This document shows positions 43,595 through 56,649 of a stretch of 64,000 bases of DNA, one piece after another; within the stretch, counting starts at the first letter, position 1; every line of letters starts with the position of its first letter. The DNA is from Ditylenchus dipsaci (lineage: Eukaryota; Nematoda; Chromadorea; Rhabditida; Anguinidae), in assembly GCA_004194705.1 (NCBI GenBank), contig SADC01000482.1, forward strand, positions 1 to 64,000, written 5' to 3'. The position numbers and the translations under genes are program-made. A model generated the notes under the pieces. The model saw only the letters and a list, made by a program, of their open reading frames with translations. It made no database searches and was not told the origin of the DNA.

Positions 43595-44933
43595 ACGAAT
43601 TAAATATTTAATCAAACCTTTCAACCCCTTAAAGTGTTCAAAATAAAATTACTGTTTTCCTGAAAGTATGCATGAGATTTTGGGCTGGGTTGGATGTCCT
43701 GTAAATAGGCATAATATACCGAGCTTGATTGGATTCCTGAAATTTAGCAATGAGATCCTGGGCTTGTTTAGATGTCCTGAAAATGCGTATAAATACCAGG
43801 CTACGTCAGATATTTGTAAATCTGATTCGACAATTTAGGTTTTTCTAGAAGCTCATTACATTGTATCAGATTCTGATAAAAAAATGTGTTTAAACAAATT
43901 TCAAATAGCAAACATAAATTCTTGAATAAAACTAAAATTTTGTCCGCTTTGACACTATGATGAAGTTTTTGTAGCTCCAAAATTTAAGGAATTTTCAACA
44001 GGTTTTTTGTAGATAGCATGACCTCAGTGATGTGTCAGACAATAATAAAACAGACGTCTCAAAGAATGTTTTTATTCTATTAAGACAGATGCTCAGAAGC
44101 AGATATATACGGCCAAATCTGGATAAGCGGACTCCCCAAAAGTTCGTTGCCCAGCTAGGTCCGACAATTTTTAGGCCTCTGTTTGAATGTCTTTGTCAAT
44201 TTGTTTTTGCAGCTTGTTCTCAAATATTACAAGGTTGCCAATTTCGTCGATCGTTCTTTAAATCCAAAAACTTTTCACTCTAAAAAGCGAAACTTCGATA
44301 AACGGGCACCTTTTTTCAGAAATATATCAAAACAGGATTGACAAAAGCATATAAAAAAAGATCTAAAAGTGTCGGACCCAGATAAAGAAAAAACTTTTGG
44401 AGGTGTGTTTATCTCATTAGCCCCTAACTTAAACTACAATAAACGTTTTAGATGAAAACGACATCGAGAACGTATTTTGAAGCGTATTATAGGACGTAAG
44501 ATGTTTTGTTTTTAGAGAAAGCTTCTAACGACTTAAAAGTTCAGCTTGTCTTCCTCGTTTTGTCTTTCTGGCGTACACGTAAAATATTTATTTTGTTTCA
44601 AAAAAAATGTCACTACAAAAAGTTTAGCTTGTCAGAAGTTCGGGGCTCGTTGTCCTTATAAATCTGAATGTAAATTTAATATTGTCTACGTGATGCTTCT
44701 TAAACATGAAACTTAAGCATGAAGTCACAGTGATCGAAAAGTAATGTATTAAAAGCCTGTTCACGTGTATTCTTCAAAAGTCAAAGTGAAATTGTTCAAT
44801 TAAAAGCTCATTTTTCAAAAAAAAAACACAACTTTGATAAGAATTTAAGCTTTTTAAATGAAATTATTATACATCTTCATGTAAACAGCAGCTTTGGTGC
44901 ATGAGCTGTGTAACTTTTTCATTCTTAGAGTGC
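43595..44933. other. no gene recognised
   Basis: A diverged relative of the 57990-58582 foldback spans about 44150-44380 (GGTCCGACAATTTTTAGG and AAAAGTGTCGGACCCAG). Otherwise AT-rich and featureless. Confidence 0.4.
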
Positions 44934-44941
44934 TTTTCTAG

Positions 44942-45721
44942 TAGAGATAGAAACGCCGTTTTGCGGTTTTTTGAGTTCCGCCTATTTTTAGCCAACTTTT
45001 GTAAGCCAGAGCTTTATTTTTATAACACACCTTCCTCAACAATTGTTAATGCTTAACAACATGCTATTTATTGGATTTTCGTAGTTATATAGTTTTGTTC
45101 CAGAAACAGCCTCTCAAAAACATCGCAAAGAGGAATTTCATTTTTCGGCTTGCGATGTTTTTGCGATGTTTTTTTGAGAGCTTTTTTTCATGAACATTTG
45201 TTATAATTCACTAGATGTTATATACCAAAATGTAGCTCAATTAAAGTTAGCTGAGAAATGTAAAGTTGTTTAACCATACGTTTGCATCATCATCGTCAAA
45301 ATTGAGCCGAAACATGACGTAAAATTATTTTTCTGATTGTCATTTCTGTCATTTTCGGCTCAATTTTGACGATGATGATGCAAACGTATGGGTTAAACAA
45401 ACTTTACATTTCTCAGCTAACTTAATTGAGCTACATTTTTGGTATATAACATCTAGTGAAAATTTAAAAAATGTTCATGAAAAAAAGCTCTCAAAAAACA
45501 TCGCAAAACATCGCAAGCCGAAAATGAAATTCCTCTTTGCGATGTTTTTGAGAGGCTGTTTTCTGGAAAAAAACTAATAACTACGGAAATCCAATAATTA
45601 GCATGTTGTTAAGCATTAAAAGTTTTTAGGAAGGTTGTTTATAAAAATAAAGCTCTGGCTTACAAAGTTGGCTAAAAAATAGCGGAACTCAAAACATCGC
45701 AAAACGGCGTTTCTATCTCTA
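44942..45721. mobile_element. 780-bp foldback transposon with 8-bp target duplication
   Basis: Almost perfectly palindromic. The arms start TAGAGATAGAAACGCCG and end at the complementary GTTTCTATCTCTA. They are flanked by perfect 8-bp direct repeats TTTTCTAG (44934-44941 and 45722-45729). The arms are about 370 bases with a loop around 45315-45350, and include ACATCGCAAAACATCGC repeats. No coding capacity. The 8-bp duplication suggests hAT-type mobilisation (inference). Confidence 0.86.
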
Positions 45722-45729
45722 TTTTCTAG

Positions 45730-46930
45730 GCAGATAGACCACGCGAGCAGGAATCCGGTGTTAAAATTCGAAATTGTCAGTGTGCACTGTGTTGTCGGCC
45801 AATTATTGCTGATAAAAGTGGACCTATCTTACAGAGGCCATAAACTTATTGTTAAAAAGCATTTTTCTGAATTTTTAGCAGATGCGAATTCTCTGTGACA
45901 TCTTTACAAACAATACTTTTTTCACTAAACCCTTTTCAGAGTGAGCCATTTGGAGATGAGAATTCATCAGAAGCTTATTTTTGTGAACTTTGATTTTATT
46001 TGGTTATAAATTTCATTGATATCTGAACGAACGACATTCAAAATATAGCCTCGCACTTCTCTACAACATGTGTGTAACTGATTACAAACATCTGCAGATA
46101 TTAATAAGTTGCACAGTTTTTTGAACTTCGTGTAAACACAAAAAGATTAAACTGCAAATTTTTAAATGGCTCTAGAAAAAAGATCTCGAAATTTTTTTAC
46201 TGAAAATACCATAAAATTTTGAAATGAGCCCTGAAAATAACGCACCAAATATTAGAGTGTTAATTACTTGTATAGGTTTTTTATTGACACAGTAGACTCA
46301 AAAATTCTGGGGCTGACTGTCTATGTGTTGGTATTTCCAGGTTTTGTGAATTTCTCGACAACGTCTCACAATAAACTCTGTATAACGACTGGTCCTTCAG
46401 TATTAAGTCGTAATTGTAACGACCCAGTTTTTTTCGTTCAATTGCAATAGTTTTTTTCCAAGCGGAACTCTATTTGTGAATATTATGTTACCGAATAATT
46501 TTTCAAATTCAAATTGTTAAGATATGGCTTCCTGGAAAAAAAAGTTGCTTAAAAAGATAGCCGAAATCCAAGTTTTCCCGATTTTTTACGGATTTCGGCT
46601 ATTTTTAAATCAATTTATTTTTTCGGATTTCATATCATAACAATCTGTTAAAAAAAAAATCGTTCGCTAAGGATTGGTTTTTTAGCTGTTGAGCTGCACT
46701 ACATGATGATCGTAAGATGTTTTTGTGATGCTTAAATTCAATTAACATTGTATCACGAAAGTGATGAAACGCTTGTCAACTAAGTAAAATGACCTCACAA
46801 GCATAGTGAAGTAAATATGTATTAATGCGTTCTGATAATGTTAGTATCAAAAGTAGCCAAGTGGATAGTTCACGCCGGTGCGGACTCTCTTATGTCAGAG
46901 GAAGTACGGTATGTCTTTTTCACACTTTTT
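45730..46930. other. no gene recognised
   Basis: A short inverted repeat of GCCGAAATCC/GGATTTCGGC around 46560-46610 and a tRNA A-box-like TAGCCAAGTGGATAG at 46855. No coding support for the plus frame 46268-46450. Confidence 0.4.
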
Positions 46931-47167
46931 ACACATTAATTATTTTGCATATGTTTCTCCTCAATTTCAACGACCAAATATATATACTTAAGTGAGGCAC
47001 AGTGCCATAGACTTTTTGCGTGATAGTAGCCAAGCAAAGTGCCTTGGCTAAATGAAAGAGTGCATGGATGAACCAGTGCAAATGTTTCTTCTTATTCAGT
47101 CAATTAAAGCCATTAAGAATAGCTGCATAAGAATTGTTTCCTACATATTGTTCAGGCATTAGAAAAC

Positions 47168-47352
47168 TGTGCATGGCATTTCGTACAAATGCAGTTCGTA
47201 TAAAGTCAATTCGTGCAAAGTCAATTTACGAAATTCAATTCAATTCGTCCAAAAATTAATTCGTCCAAAAGTCAATTGTCCAAGAGTCTATTCGTCCAAA
47301 AGTCAGTTCGTCCAAATGCAATTCGTCTAAAACTCAATTCGTCCGAATTAGA
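47168..47352 (+). repeat. degenerate tandem AATTCGTCCAAAAGTC units
   Basis: About eleven 16-18-base units (ATTCGTCCAAAAGTCA and variants) run up to the hAT element. They resemble one arm of the internally repetitive foldbacks elsewhere; no partner arm is seen. Confidence 0.6.
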
Positions 47353-47360
47353 ATTTCAAA

Positions 47361-48297
47361 CAGGGCTGGGCACGGGCGGCCGGCCGGCGCGCGGCCGGGC
47401 CGCTTTTTCTCCGGCCGGGCCTTAAAACTTCAGGCCCGCGGCCCGGCCGGTCGGCCCGGTAAATCGGATATAACCTGGAATTCTAGAACTTCAAAATTAT
47501 GATTTTAAATTTTTATGAAATATATATTTTTATTTCATAATAACTGTTCAAAGAAAAGCGTTCGAATTGGTTAGTGAATGTGCATTAAGAGTATTGTTAC
47601 TGAAGCAGCTGAAAGGTCTTGGCGATAATCTGTCAGAACTCTGGCAAGCTTAGAAAAGTAGCGCTCAATTTTCTGTCGTATAACTAGCAATGGCAAGAAT
47701 GGATCTAGCATTTCTGCTTATTGACTTAAAGTATTCTGATTGTGATTTCCAAACTCTCCTAGATCTGTGTGGACTAATAAAACTCTTTTGCTAGATATTT
47801 GTTGATTTCATCTTCCTCTTCAGAGTTTTGATCGGCCATTTGAAAAAGTTCGTCTAAGTCACTCGTGAGCTGACTGGCTGGGTTACTCTCTCTCAACTGA
47901 CGCCCTCTTTGTAACTAGTTGCCTCTTTATCAAACAGCGGACAGATTTGATGTCTCAAAAATTTTATTAATATATTATATCAAATAATTTTTCTATGAAA
48001 ATCACTCAAAAATACATACCTCCTCTTTTTCGTGATCCGTGGCTTCCAATCCTTCGAAAAAGCGTTTTGCCGGATGCAGAAATGTTGCAATTATATGGTA
48101 CTTTGTTATGAATCCCTGCCGATACTTGTATTATAATTTGTTACTTAAAAAATGTTAGAATTTTGCTTTTGGAAATTTTCGAGCTTTTCGGGCCGGGCGG
48201 GCTCGGGCCGGGACTGGCGACACCCTTCCGGGCCGGGCTTTTATAGTTAAGCAGCGAGCCGGGCCGGGCGACCAAACCCGGCCCGTGCACAGCCCTG
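47361..48297 (-). mobile_element. hAT-superfamily element with GC-rich terminal inverted repeats
   Basis: The ends CAGGGCTGGGCACGGGC and GCCCGTGCACAGCCCTG are hAT-like inverted repeats. They are flanked by the 8-bp target duplications ATTTCAAA (47353-47360) and ATTTCAAG (48298-48305), a 7/8 match. Each end holds about 100 bases of CGGCCCGG-type simple repeats, strikingly GC-rich against the AT-rich interior. The interior encodes a broken hAT transposase C-terminus on the minus strand. Confidence 0.83.
47571..47860 (-). pseudogene. hAT transposase dimerisation-domain remnant
   Basis: Across two frame breaks the minus strand reads EEEDEINKYLAKEF, then WKSQSEYFKSISRNARSILA, then ERYFSKLARVLTDYRQDL and a stop at 47571-47573. 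This is the hAT C-terminal dimerisation pattern (E-x-x-x-Y-L, W-K, S-E-R-x-F-S, R-x-x-L). The upstream catalytic part is absent. Confidence 0.75.
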
Positions 48298-48814
48298 ATT
48301 TCAAGTCAGAATTTTGAGGAAAACTCATTTTTACGGTCACTGAATAGCTTTAACCGCTCAGAAACCGTGCCAGAGTAGCCGAGAGCCGATAAACTGGTTT
48401 TTTGAGCGTTTACTGAAGGAAAGACATTTTTTTTGCGAAAGAACGTTTAAGCTAATCCGAATCGCAGCGCGATCGGGTGAATCGCTCTGAATCACACACC
48501 AAATATCCGAAACTATCCTAAACCACTTCAAAGACGTCAAGGCGCCAAAACACTGTTTAGGGTGGTTTGGAGTGGTTCGCGATCTTTGGTGGTGAGATTC
48601 TGAGCGATTAACACGTCACATTGCGATTTTTATCCGCTTAATCGTTTTTTTTTTGCAAAAAAATTTTTTGTTGCCTTTTTAGTAAACCTCGCAAAAACCA
48701 GTTTTATTAGCTTTTCGCCACATCAGATTGGTCCTTCGTAAATTAATCCCTTAATATATTACACGTCGAATCCCGGTGGTGGCAAATATTTTCCTGGCCA
48801 AACAGTTTTCAATG

Positions 48815-49412
48815 CTATGTTCAACCTTGTCCTGAACAAAATATGGTTTTTTATACCAAAGCAGCTATTTAGATTGCAAAAAACTCCAGTTCTAGAGTAG
48901 TTCAGAGTTCAGTCAGCATAGAGTACTCAGGCGCTAGTTCAAAACATGGTATTTAGGTAAATTTACTGAGAGAGAAACACTCAGGTGATAGTATTTGGCG
49001 GCCTAAATATCGGTGCTTAGGTGTAAGTATTATCAATACCAATGAGTAAATATTGTTGCGTAAAAAAGACTTTAACCATTATTTTAATTATTTAATCTTT
49101 AATTTTAAGTTTTGGCGCGAAAAAATTTAAAATTATATTTTTTTTCGCTAAATCCCTGACTTAAAATGAGTTATACTTTGTCCAATTATTTCAGTCTATT
49201 TCTGTTTCAAAATTATTTTTTCAGCAGAGTTGCTATTTGTATCAATCAATGCTTTCAGTCAGCATAGGGCTCACTCTCCGATTTTCGTGGGCCACTGTTC
49301 AGCACTACTCACATGGATCTCTAGTGATCAGCACGCCTAACCTATTAAACGCGTGTGATCTCCTTATTCTAAATTTAAAGAAGCTGACTGTGAATATAAT
49401 TATGAAAATAAG
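48815..49412. repeat. 0.6-kb dispersed repeat, copy 2
   Basis: Second copy of the repeat at 30437-31038, same orientation. The left flank differs and includes a tRNA B-box-like GTCGAATCCCGG at 48764. No target duplication was found. Confidence 0.8.
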
Positions 49413-51964
49413 CAAAAAAAATATTTTGCAAATTTCTAGACAATTTTTTTTTTTCAAACACTACATTTTTTTAGAAAATTACTGTGTTGAAAAGTTCAGG
49501 GCTTCTCAATGTTTGTTGTGGACAAGTTTCTCACTACAAAAATACAAAAAAAAACATTGAAACCCAAATAAAATATTTACCGTGAAAATCTCTACAAATA
49601 TTAAGTATTTTTGTAGTGAAAATTTTTTTTAATTTTGTTCGAAAATTTTATTTTAAAATGCAAAACATGTTACTTGTTTTGTTTGCATGAAAATATACAA
49701 GAAAATCACCTGAAAGAAGTTTAAAATTCAATGGTCAGACTGTCGCATTTTCACTAATTTCAAATTGCCTAGCTCTCATTATTTTTAATTGTAATTTCAA
49801 AAAGCTAATTGCGCCTTGTGTTCAGCGTGCAACTATACACCAGAACCACTAAAACCACCAACCGCCTTCTCGTTTTGACCATGATTTTGTAGTTTTTTAT
49901 CCGAGAGGCGGGGTTTTGAGTTTTAAGATAGCTATATATTGTTTAGTGAAGTTTTTTTCTGCACCTGGTCTAAAGCAGGATGCAGCATAGAAAAGCTGAC
50001 TGTACCATACTGTTCCAAAAGACGAAATTGAATTTTATTGTGTGGTGAAATTGATATCACATCTCGGTGTTGCAATGTATAGAAGACTTGCGCAACCATA
50101 CCGTCTTTTTTTTATCTTTTTTTTTATCTTTTCTTTTTTTAATTTAATTGCTGCCCCCCTACTAATTACCGCTTTATATTTTGTAACCATTTTAAAAGAA
50201 TTTTATAAAAAGTCTCAAATAAATTTGTCTCGATTTTTAGGTGATTATTTTTCACATGGATTCCCTGTTGTCTTGATCCATGCAAAACAACCAGCGTGGA
50301 AGAACAAAGCAATGTTCTTTAACATTTTCCATGCTAATTTTTTTCACTTGGTGAAAAAAATTTAGGTAAAAAATTTTTAAAACTGAAGAAAAATAATTTT
50401 GCAAAAAATCCACAATGATAACCAGGGCAATTTATCGTGCGTACCCTCAAATCCATAAAAAGCCATTTTATCGATTAGATATGTTTTAAAAGCATCAATC
50501 AGTAAACTGTAAAGCATAAATAGCCAGTTTTTCTCTATTTTATTCATTTTATTCTGGCTTTAGCTCTAACAATGAACTGTTGCTATATGCTACTATTCTT
50601 ACAATCATACTAACACAATTTTCATTCGTTACCAGTAATGACCATGTAGATGAGTCTGTTATAGACGACTGTTATCATCAGGAAAATATGAACTTAGTAG
50701 GTTTTTCGCTGTGAAAAAATATGAAATTGCTAAAGAATTTCATTGCCCAAAAGTCGGTGTTACTGGAATATACCCCACCCAAAAACTGGCATACACTTCA
50801 CCCAATAATTTAGGCTTCGGCTTTGGTTAGTCTTAATAATAGCCCCCTCAACCTTGAGGGTCTGTATCTCAGAGCAGAGTCAAATATTTTTGAAGCTTCT
50901 TCTCGGATACCATGAGCTCCAGTGAGTCCGCTTCTAAAATTTAACATTTTTACCCAAAATATCGATATAGATCTCAAAATTTCTGAGTTTTGGAGAATTG
51001 AAAAATAATAGACGAAATTAGAGGAAAGAGGATAGTCCCCCACCATACTTCTAGCTTGTTTAAAGTGATCGGAAATTACTTTCAGAACTTATTTTTTCTG
51101 CTTAAAACGACAGAAAAGCATGTCTAAGTTTTTTTGATTGGAAAATGTTGAATTTTGTTTAAAAAATTTGCATCTCACCCTTGGGGCAGATGGTCTTTTT
51201 AGGGTATTTTAGGGTCCTTTTTGATGATTTATCGTGTTTTTTTTGGCTGTAGCTAGGCGAAATAACTCTCTAAATACATTTCTACTTAAGATTTTGCTCG
51301 GAATCATGTCACAGGTAAGTGAGTGAGCGCATTCTAACTGTCCTCCATCCTCGTGCCTAAGGGCTAATCCTAAACTTATTGTTCCAAAGGCAGTTACAGT
51401 GATTTTCATGAGGTCAGGTTTGGGGGAAAGGGCGTGTATCATATACTAGCTTCGAAACTTCTAAACTTAAAACTTAAAAAATATAATGAGCCTGCATATT
51501 AACATTTTGGAAAAAGAAAAAAAGTTTCTGGTGCCGAATTTTTCCGTGTGACCTATAGCCATTCACCCTAAAATGTTATTTAAAGTAAGTATAATAGAAT
51601 GTATAAACAAATTTCAGAAAATATTATGTCTATTTCGCCTTTTATCCAAATGACATTTGTGATAAACTGGTAGAATTCTTGATTCCTCTTCCGGGGAACT
51701 TTCCTGTGGAAAACTGAAATCCTATATTATATTAAATGTTTTCCACAATTAGAGCGCTTTAAACACGTGAGTTTTTTGCAAGATTTTTGAAAAAAAACTA
51801 AAAAAATACAGCCGAATCTTGCTATAACATAGTGAATGAACAGGTATGCGGCAGAGCGAGTAGGCGTACAAAGTAAGTAAATTAGTGACATCGATTTTTG
51901 GAAGGTCAGTTTTCTGGTGATGGGTGAATGGAGAGTGGTAGTGGTACCAGACTAAAGGCAGTAA
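49413..51964. other. no gene recognised; diverged repeats
   Basis: 49670-50100 is a diverged relative of 27180-27475 plus 28661-28800 and serves as the empty-site comparison for the 1.2-kb foldback. 50750-51050 and 51290-51440 carry diverged pieces of the 0.96-kb and TACCGTA families. The plus frame 50042-50365 lies in repeat sequence and is not supported. Confidence 0.45.
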
Positions 51965-52450
51965 TCGGCTCTGATCTACTCAAGGCGCCCATAGTCGATT
52001 TAGACGTTTAATGAGTTTGGGCGTCTAAGGGAAAAATGGTGGGGAAAAAAAATTGTGATGCCCCAAAAAAATTGAGGCGTCCGAGGAAAAAAATTAAAAA
52101 AAACTTAGGCGTCCAAATGGAACAAATTATCTTTTTTAAATAAATAAATTCATATCATGATAACAACTATATGACTGTATAAAAGTTTTTTACACCGTTT
52201 TGTTCACTGGAACTTTGTGAAAAAGCCTCTTTGTGCATTTTCATCATGAGTCTTGCTCGGAATCATGTCTAATGTATGTGAATTTTTTCGCACATACATC
52301 ATTTCTAATTTATAGAGCCCATTGGACGCCTCAAATTTTTACTCGAGTATATTAGACGCCGGATTTGCGACAATAGACGCTCTCTTTTCATTATTTTGCG
52401 CAAATCTAAGTATAAAGCGACTATCGACGCTCAAAGTAGATTAGTACCCC
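51965..52450. repeat. foldback with GGCGTCTAA-type repeats
   Basis: Left GATCTACTCAAGGCGCCCATAG and right CTATCGACGCTCAAAGTAGATT are inverted. The interior repeats GGCGTCTAA, GGCGTCCGA, GGACGCC and AGACGCC. Confidence 0.55.
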
Positions 52451-53369
52451 AGAAATCAGGGTTTTGCTTAAAAATAATTTTTTAACTGAATTTTTTAGTA
52501 AAAATGGTAGATGATAATTTTACGCCTATATTCTACTTTCTATTTCTCTATCCATCAATTCTTTCACTTTTTGTTTTTCCATTTAGCGAAAATTGACAAA
52601 TCGGGCCACGGAATCTTCAATTTCGGGGTTCAGGGTTGCAGGTCAAAATTTATCAAAGAAAAACCGAAAGCGAAAAAACCGATATATAGATTAATAAAAA
52701 GTAACACACAGGCATTAATTTTCATATACCACTTTTACTCGAAAATTAGGTCGAAAAATTCGGTCAAACTAGCACTTTTTAGCTTAAAGTTGACACTTTT
52801 CAACCAAAACTAAGCATTTTTCATGCAACACTTAAAAAACTGTCACTTTTCGGAAAAAAAAAGTTCTTTTCAAAAAATAGCTAGGCATTTTAGGCAACAT
52901 TAGTCTTTTTTAGCAACACTTGAAAAATAGGCAATTATAGGCAATATTTTTATGGGCGACATTTTTCAGTTTTTTGAAGCAAAACTTTGAAAATTAGGCA
53001 ATTATAGCAAAAAAGAAGCACTTTTCAGCCAAAACTAGGGATATTTGATATTGATATTTTGAAAGGCTTGTTTGAGCATGTTAAATTCATATTTTGTTGA
53101 AAACGGTTAAATTAAAAATTAGACTGTTTTCGTGTTAAGCTTTTTTTATAACATTTACAAGACAATAAGAATAAAAACAGGCCAAAAAATAAACTCAAAC
53201 AGCAGCTTTATGAATTGAAAATTCACTATGATTTCACAGTGTCTCAAATGTTTAGGATGAATACAAAATTTACCAACTGGACTGCAACAAGAATATAGAA
53301 AATGAATTAAATCCACTTTTAAACTCACAGAAGATGATAACATTGAAATCATTGCCATCATAAAAATAT

Positions 53370-54728
53370 TAAAGTAGATGTGTATATGACCAAGCCGAAA
53401 GATTTTAATGCCCATACTTTGAACGAAGATTTACATGATACATTTTTAAGCGAAAACACCGAAATTGTAGAAGTTGAAATTCCGTTATCATTTTCAGCAG
53501 AGCAATGAAAAAATACTGAAACAAAGTCTTCTACACTAGTTGATGGCAATGATAATTTCAAAATTTTCACAGTCAACAAGACTTCGACATCTAAATTAGA
53601 GCTAGGTGGAGAAATTACAGATGACATTGCCAGAAATGTGAAATAAAAACAATTGCGTGGCTGAAACAATTCCGATAAGCTTACATAGTATAAAGCGATT
53701 TCACAAAGATTTAGTTATCGAAAAGATTCCAAAAAAAAATTGAAATACCTGTAGACGTCAAATTTTTTCAACTGAAAAACTTGATTAAAAGCACATTCTA
53801 GCAACTGAAGAACTACCAATTTCACTTTTCATACATTGAAAGATTCCCGAGACAATCAACTACAGCTAGACAGGAAATTGACAGATAAAATGATGTAGAC
53901 TCGGGCGACATACTGTAGTTGGTCTATATTTCGAAACAGTGCCAATATTTTTGTATGATATTGAGAGTTTCAACTTACAAAACAAAACTAAACAAAAACT
54001 TGGAAAAAAAGTTATTATCAGTGCAAAAATACAGGCTCACGAGTTTGGTCATTTGATGAAACATATAACAGATTATGAAAATGCTGAAAAGCATTTTCTG
54101 TATACCGAATAATCAGCTGGAATCTAACTCACTAGAGCTAGCACGAGAAATAAGTAATAAAACAATAAAAAATATAAGAAAACGATAATTTTGGAATTAT
54201 TGCCGTACGTATGTTTACGGTTTATAAATTGCAGTTCTATGAAGATTTTACAAATCGAACGAGCCATGATTCAATAACTGTCATATTTGAAACAACTGTA
54301 GAGCAGTTAAAATTCCTTTAAAAGAAGTTTGACCATTTGAAAGATTGGATTTCGACCTGTTTGAAATCGAATCGAAAGATATCAAAGGGGACTGGCAATC
54401 ATGGAAGTATTCGCCAGAAACACTGATAACTGATGAAAAAGTAAAAAATTTTAAGAAATATGCAACAATTGCAATAGTGAAAACATTTCCAATCGATTTT
54501 TATGGTGTCGTCAATTATAAAAAAGATGGAAGAGTAGAATACAAACTTGAAAAAATAGTTAATTTTCCTGCTATGAAGACTGTAGATCGATTAGAGATAT
54601 TCATCAAAAAGAACATTTTAAAAGTTGAAAATTCAGAAAAAGAATTTTCTGTGTACCAATTGAAAGGAATTGAGTCCGGTCAACTACAACTGGATACTGA
54701 GATGACAAATGAGATGATGAAATATTAA
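53370..54728 (+). pseudogene. decayed or error-broken coding stretch, unidentified
   Basis: The longest intact piece is 54345-54728 (MDFDLFEIESKDIKGDWQSW onwards, stop TAA at 54726-54728). Upstream pieces at 53370-53507, 53508-53645 and later are open in mixed frames. The motif of Gln/Leu-Leu-x-x-D/G-x-x-x-T-D/N-x-x-M recurs three times (LELGGEITDDIA, LQLDRKLTDKMM, LQLDTEMTNEMM), suggesting internal duplication in one original protein. Lys/Glu-rich. No family recognised, and no introns are obvious, so a retro- or virus-derived origin is possible. Confidence 0.38.
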
Positions 54729-56649
54729 AGCACATACAAAATTAGCTATAGTCATGAACAAAGAGCACACACTACTGCAAAAAACAACATGCTTCAAATC
54801 AGAAAACATTCGTTCCTTGGACAGGTCAAGCAATAACTGGAGGGTCAAATCAATTTTGATTGAAAAAAATGAAAAAATTTCATTGCAACTTTTAAAATTT
54901 TGTTCAGTTCTGTTTAATTCTGTTTTTTTATGTATTTTCAAGATTTTTGGTATTCTGTTTTTGGGTCTTCTATAAAGCATTTGTTTTATTCTCGAAACAT
55001 TTGTAAGCATCAACAAATCTGAACTTATGAAAGTTTCAGGGCATGTTTTGGCTTTAATAAAAAAAATTTAATTTTATCAGCGCTAGAATTTTTTTAGACT
55101 CAGTAATTATATCTAACAATTTTTTTGGGGACACTCATTTTATTTGAAAGAAACCGCTGAAACAGCAGTTCACGCCACTCTAATCCATGACTTTTAGTAA
55201 ATGCTCAGATCTCTTTTTCTTATCTATCTATTATCTGAAAGTTTTTTTTGCCGATAGTTAAATTTTAAATGTAGTAAAATACGCGAATTGGATTTCAAAA
55301 ATTTTAAAGGAATTTCATTGTTAATATATTAAATTTGACTTTTGGACACTCTCCAAACACCGTATTTTTTTCTAATTGCTTCACATGTGCGCTTTTTTTT
55401 ATCACCGTAAAATTCGCAAATTCGGAGTGCGATCTCAAGATTTCCGGGTCAGCCAAGACCTAAAAACTAGAATCATTTTTCAGTGAACACTTGCGAAACT
55501 ATTATGCACGTTTGATACTAAACACAAACCGATCTTGTTTTCTTTTAACTAAAAAGTCTTGCTAGAAAGCTGGAAACGTGAAAAGTTATGGCTGAAAAGT
55601 TTGGGAAAAAGATGCCTACTCATTATAAGTAGAGGAAATTGTAACATTCGGTATTTAACAATTTTTTGAGCATTATATTTGTGCGTTTAACTTTTTTGTG
55701 TGGTAATGTGCTATTTTTCCAACTTCGAGTAACTAAAGCCACAGCATCCACCACACATTCATTTATTTATTTCTTTGCACAGCCTATATTTCACGTTTAT
55801 TGATTTTTCATGAGAAAATACACACCTCTTTTAAAATTTTAATAAAAGAATCAACGAATACTCCGGCAATATGTGGTGTCCAGTGTGGTCTCTATCACTG
55901 TTGATACATCCACCCATTTATTTTAGTTTTTCATTCAACTCATCAGAATTAAAAAATGAATTTAAAATTAAAAGTCTCAGAACTTTTTAATAAAGTATTG
56001 TTAAAACTATTTTTTTATTGTTCACGGTCTTTGCTTTATCTCTTTGCCCAGAATAAAATTATTTCCATATTTTGACTTTGTACTGTTTACTCAATATTTG
56101 CAGATCATTCTAAATGATTTAAATTGATTTTCTGTTCTTTTGGACCAGTTCCTTATTAACTTTGTTTATTCAAAGTTCTTACCCCGTTGTTATGTTTTTT
56201 TTCTTGTAGAGCATATTTGTTTAGGTTGAGTTACAAATGTCAACTTTGTAATTTTTATAGAAATTCTAAGAGCAGTGCGCTCATGAATGCAAACAGTTTT
56301 TTAAAATGGACCTCTTATCTTTTTTTCCGGTCATTTTTGAAACTATGAATTTCGAGATATTTTGTAATTTTTCTCAGTAAGAAAGCAAATCGCAAAGTTT
56401 TTGATTGCAGATTCCGAAAGCTTAACAACAACTTAACAGCTTAAAATCATTAAAAGGTTGAAAAAAAGACGGACGCCGCAAAACTGCATTCATTTTTATG
56501 AACTAAATCTTTCTAAATCCTTTCAAATCCTTTTCTTACTAAATAAATTTATAACTAAATCTTTTTCTTGCAGATGGATGCCACCGCCATATTTCTCGAC
56601 TCTCCGATTTTCAAAAATTCTGAACATTTGTTTTGTAGTCTTTAAAGGG
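54729..56649. other. no gene recognised
   Basis: AT-rich, with long T runs. No frame, splice pair or repeat of note. Confidence 0.45.

Noticed and set aside
46855..46915. Functional tRNA gene
   Set aside because: An A-box-like start only; no B box or acceptor pairing found.
50042..50365. 107-codon plus-strand frame with a hydrophobic segment
   Set aside because: Lies in a dispersed repeat related to 28.7-28.8 kb; the hydrophobicity comes from a T-run.
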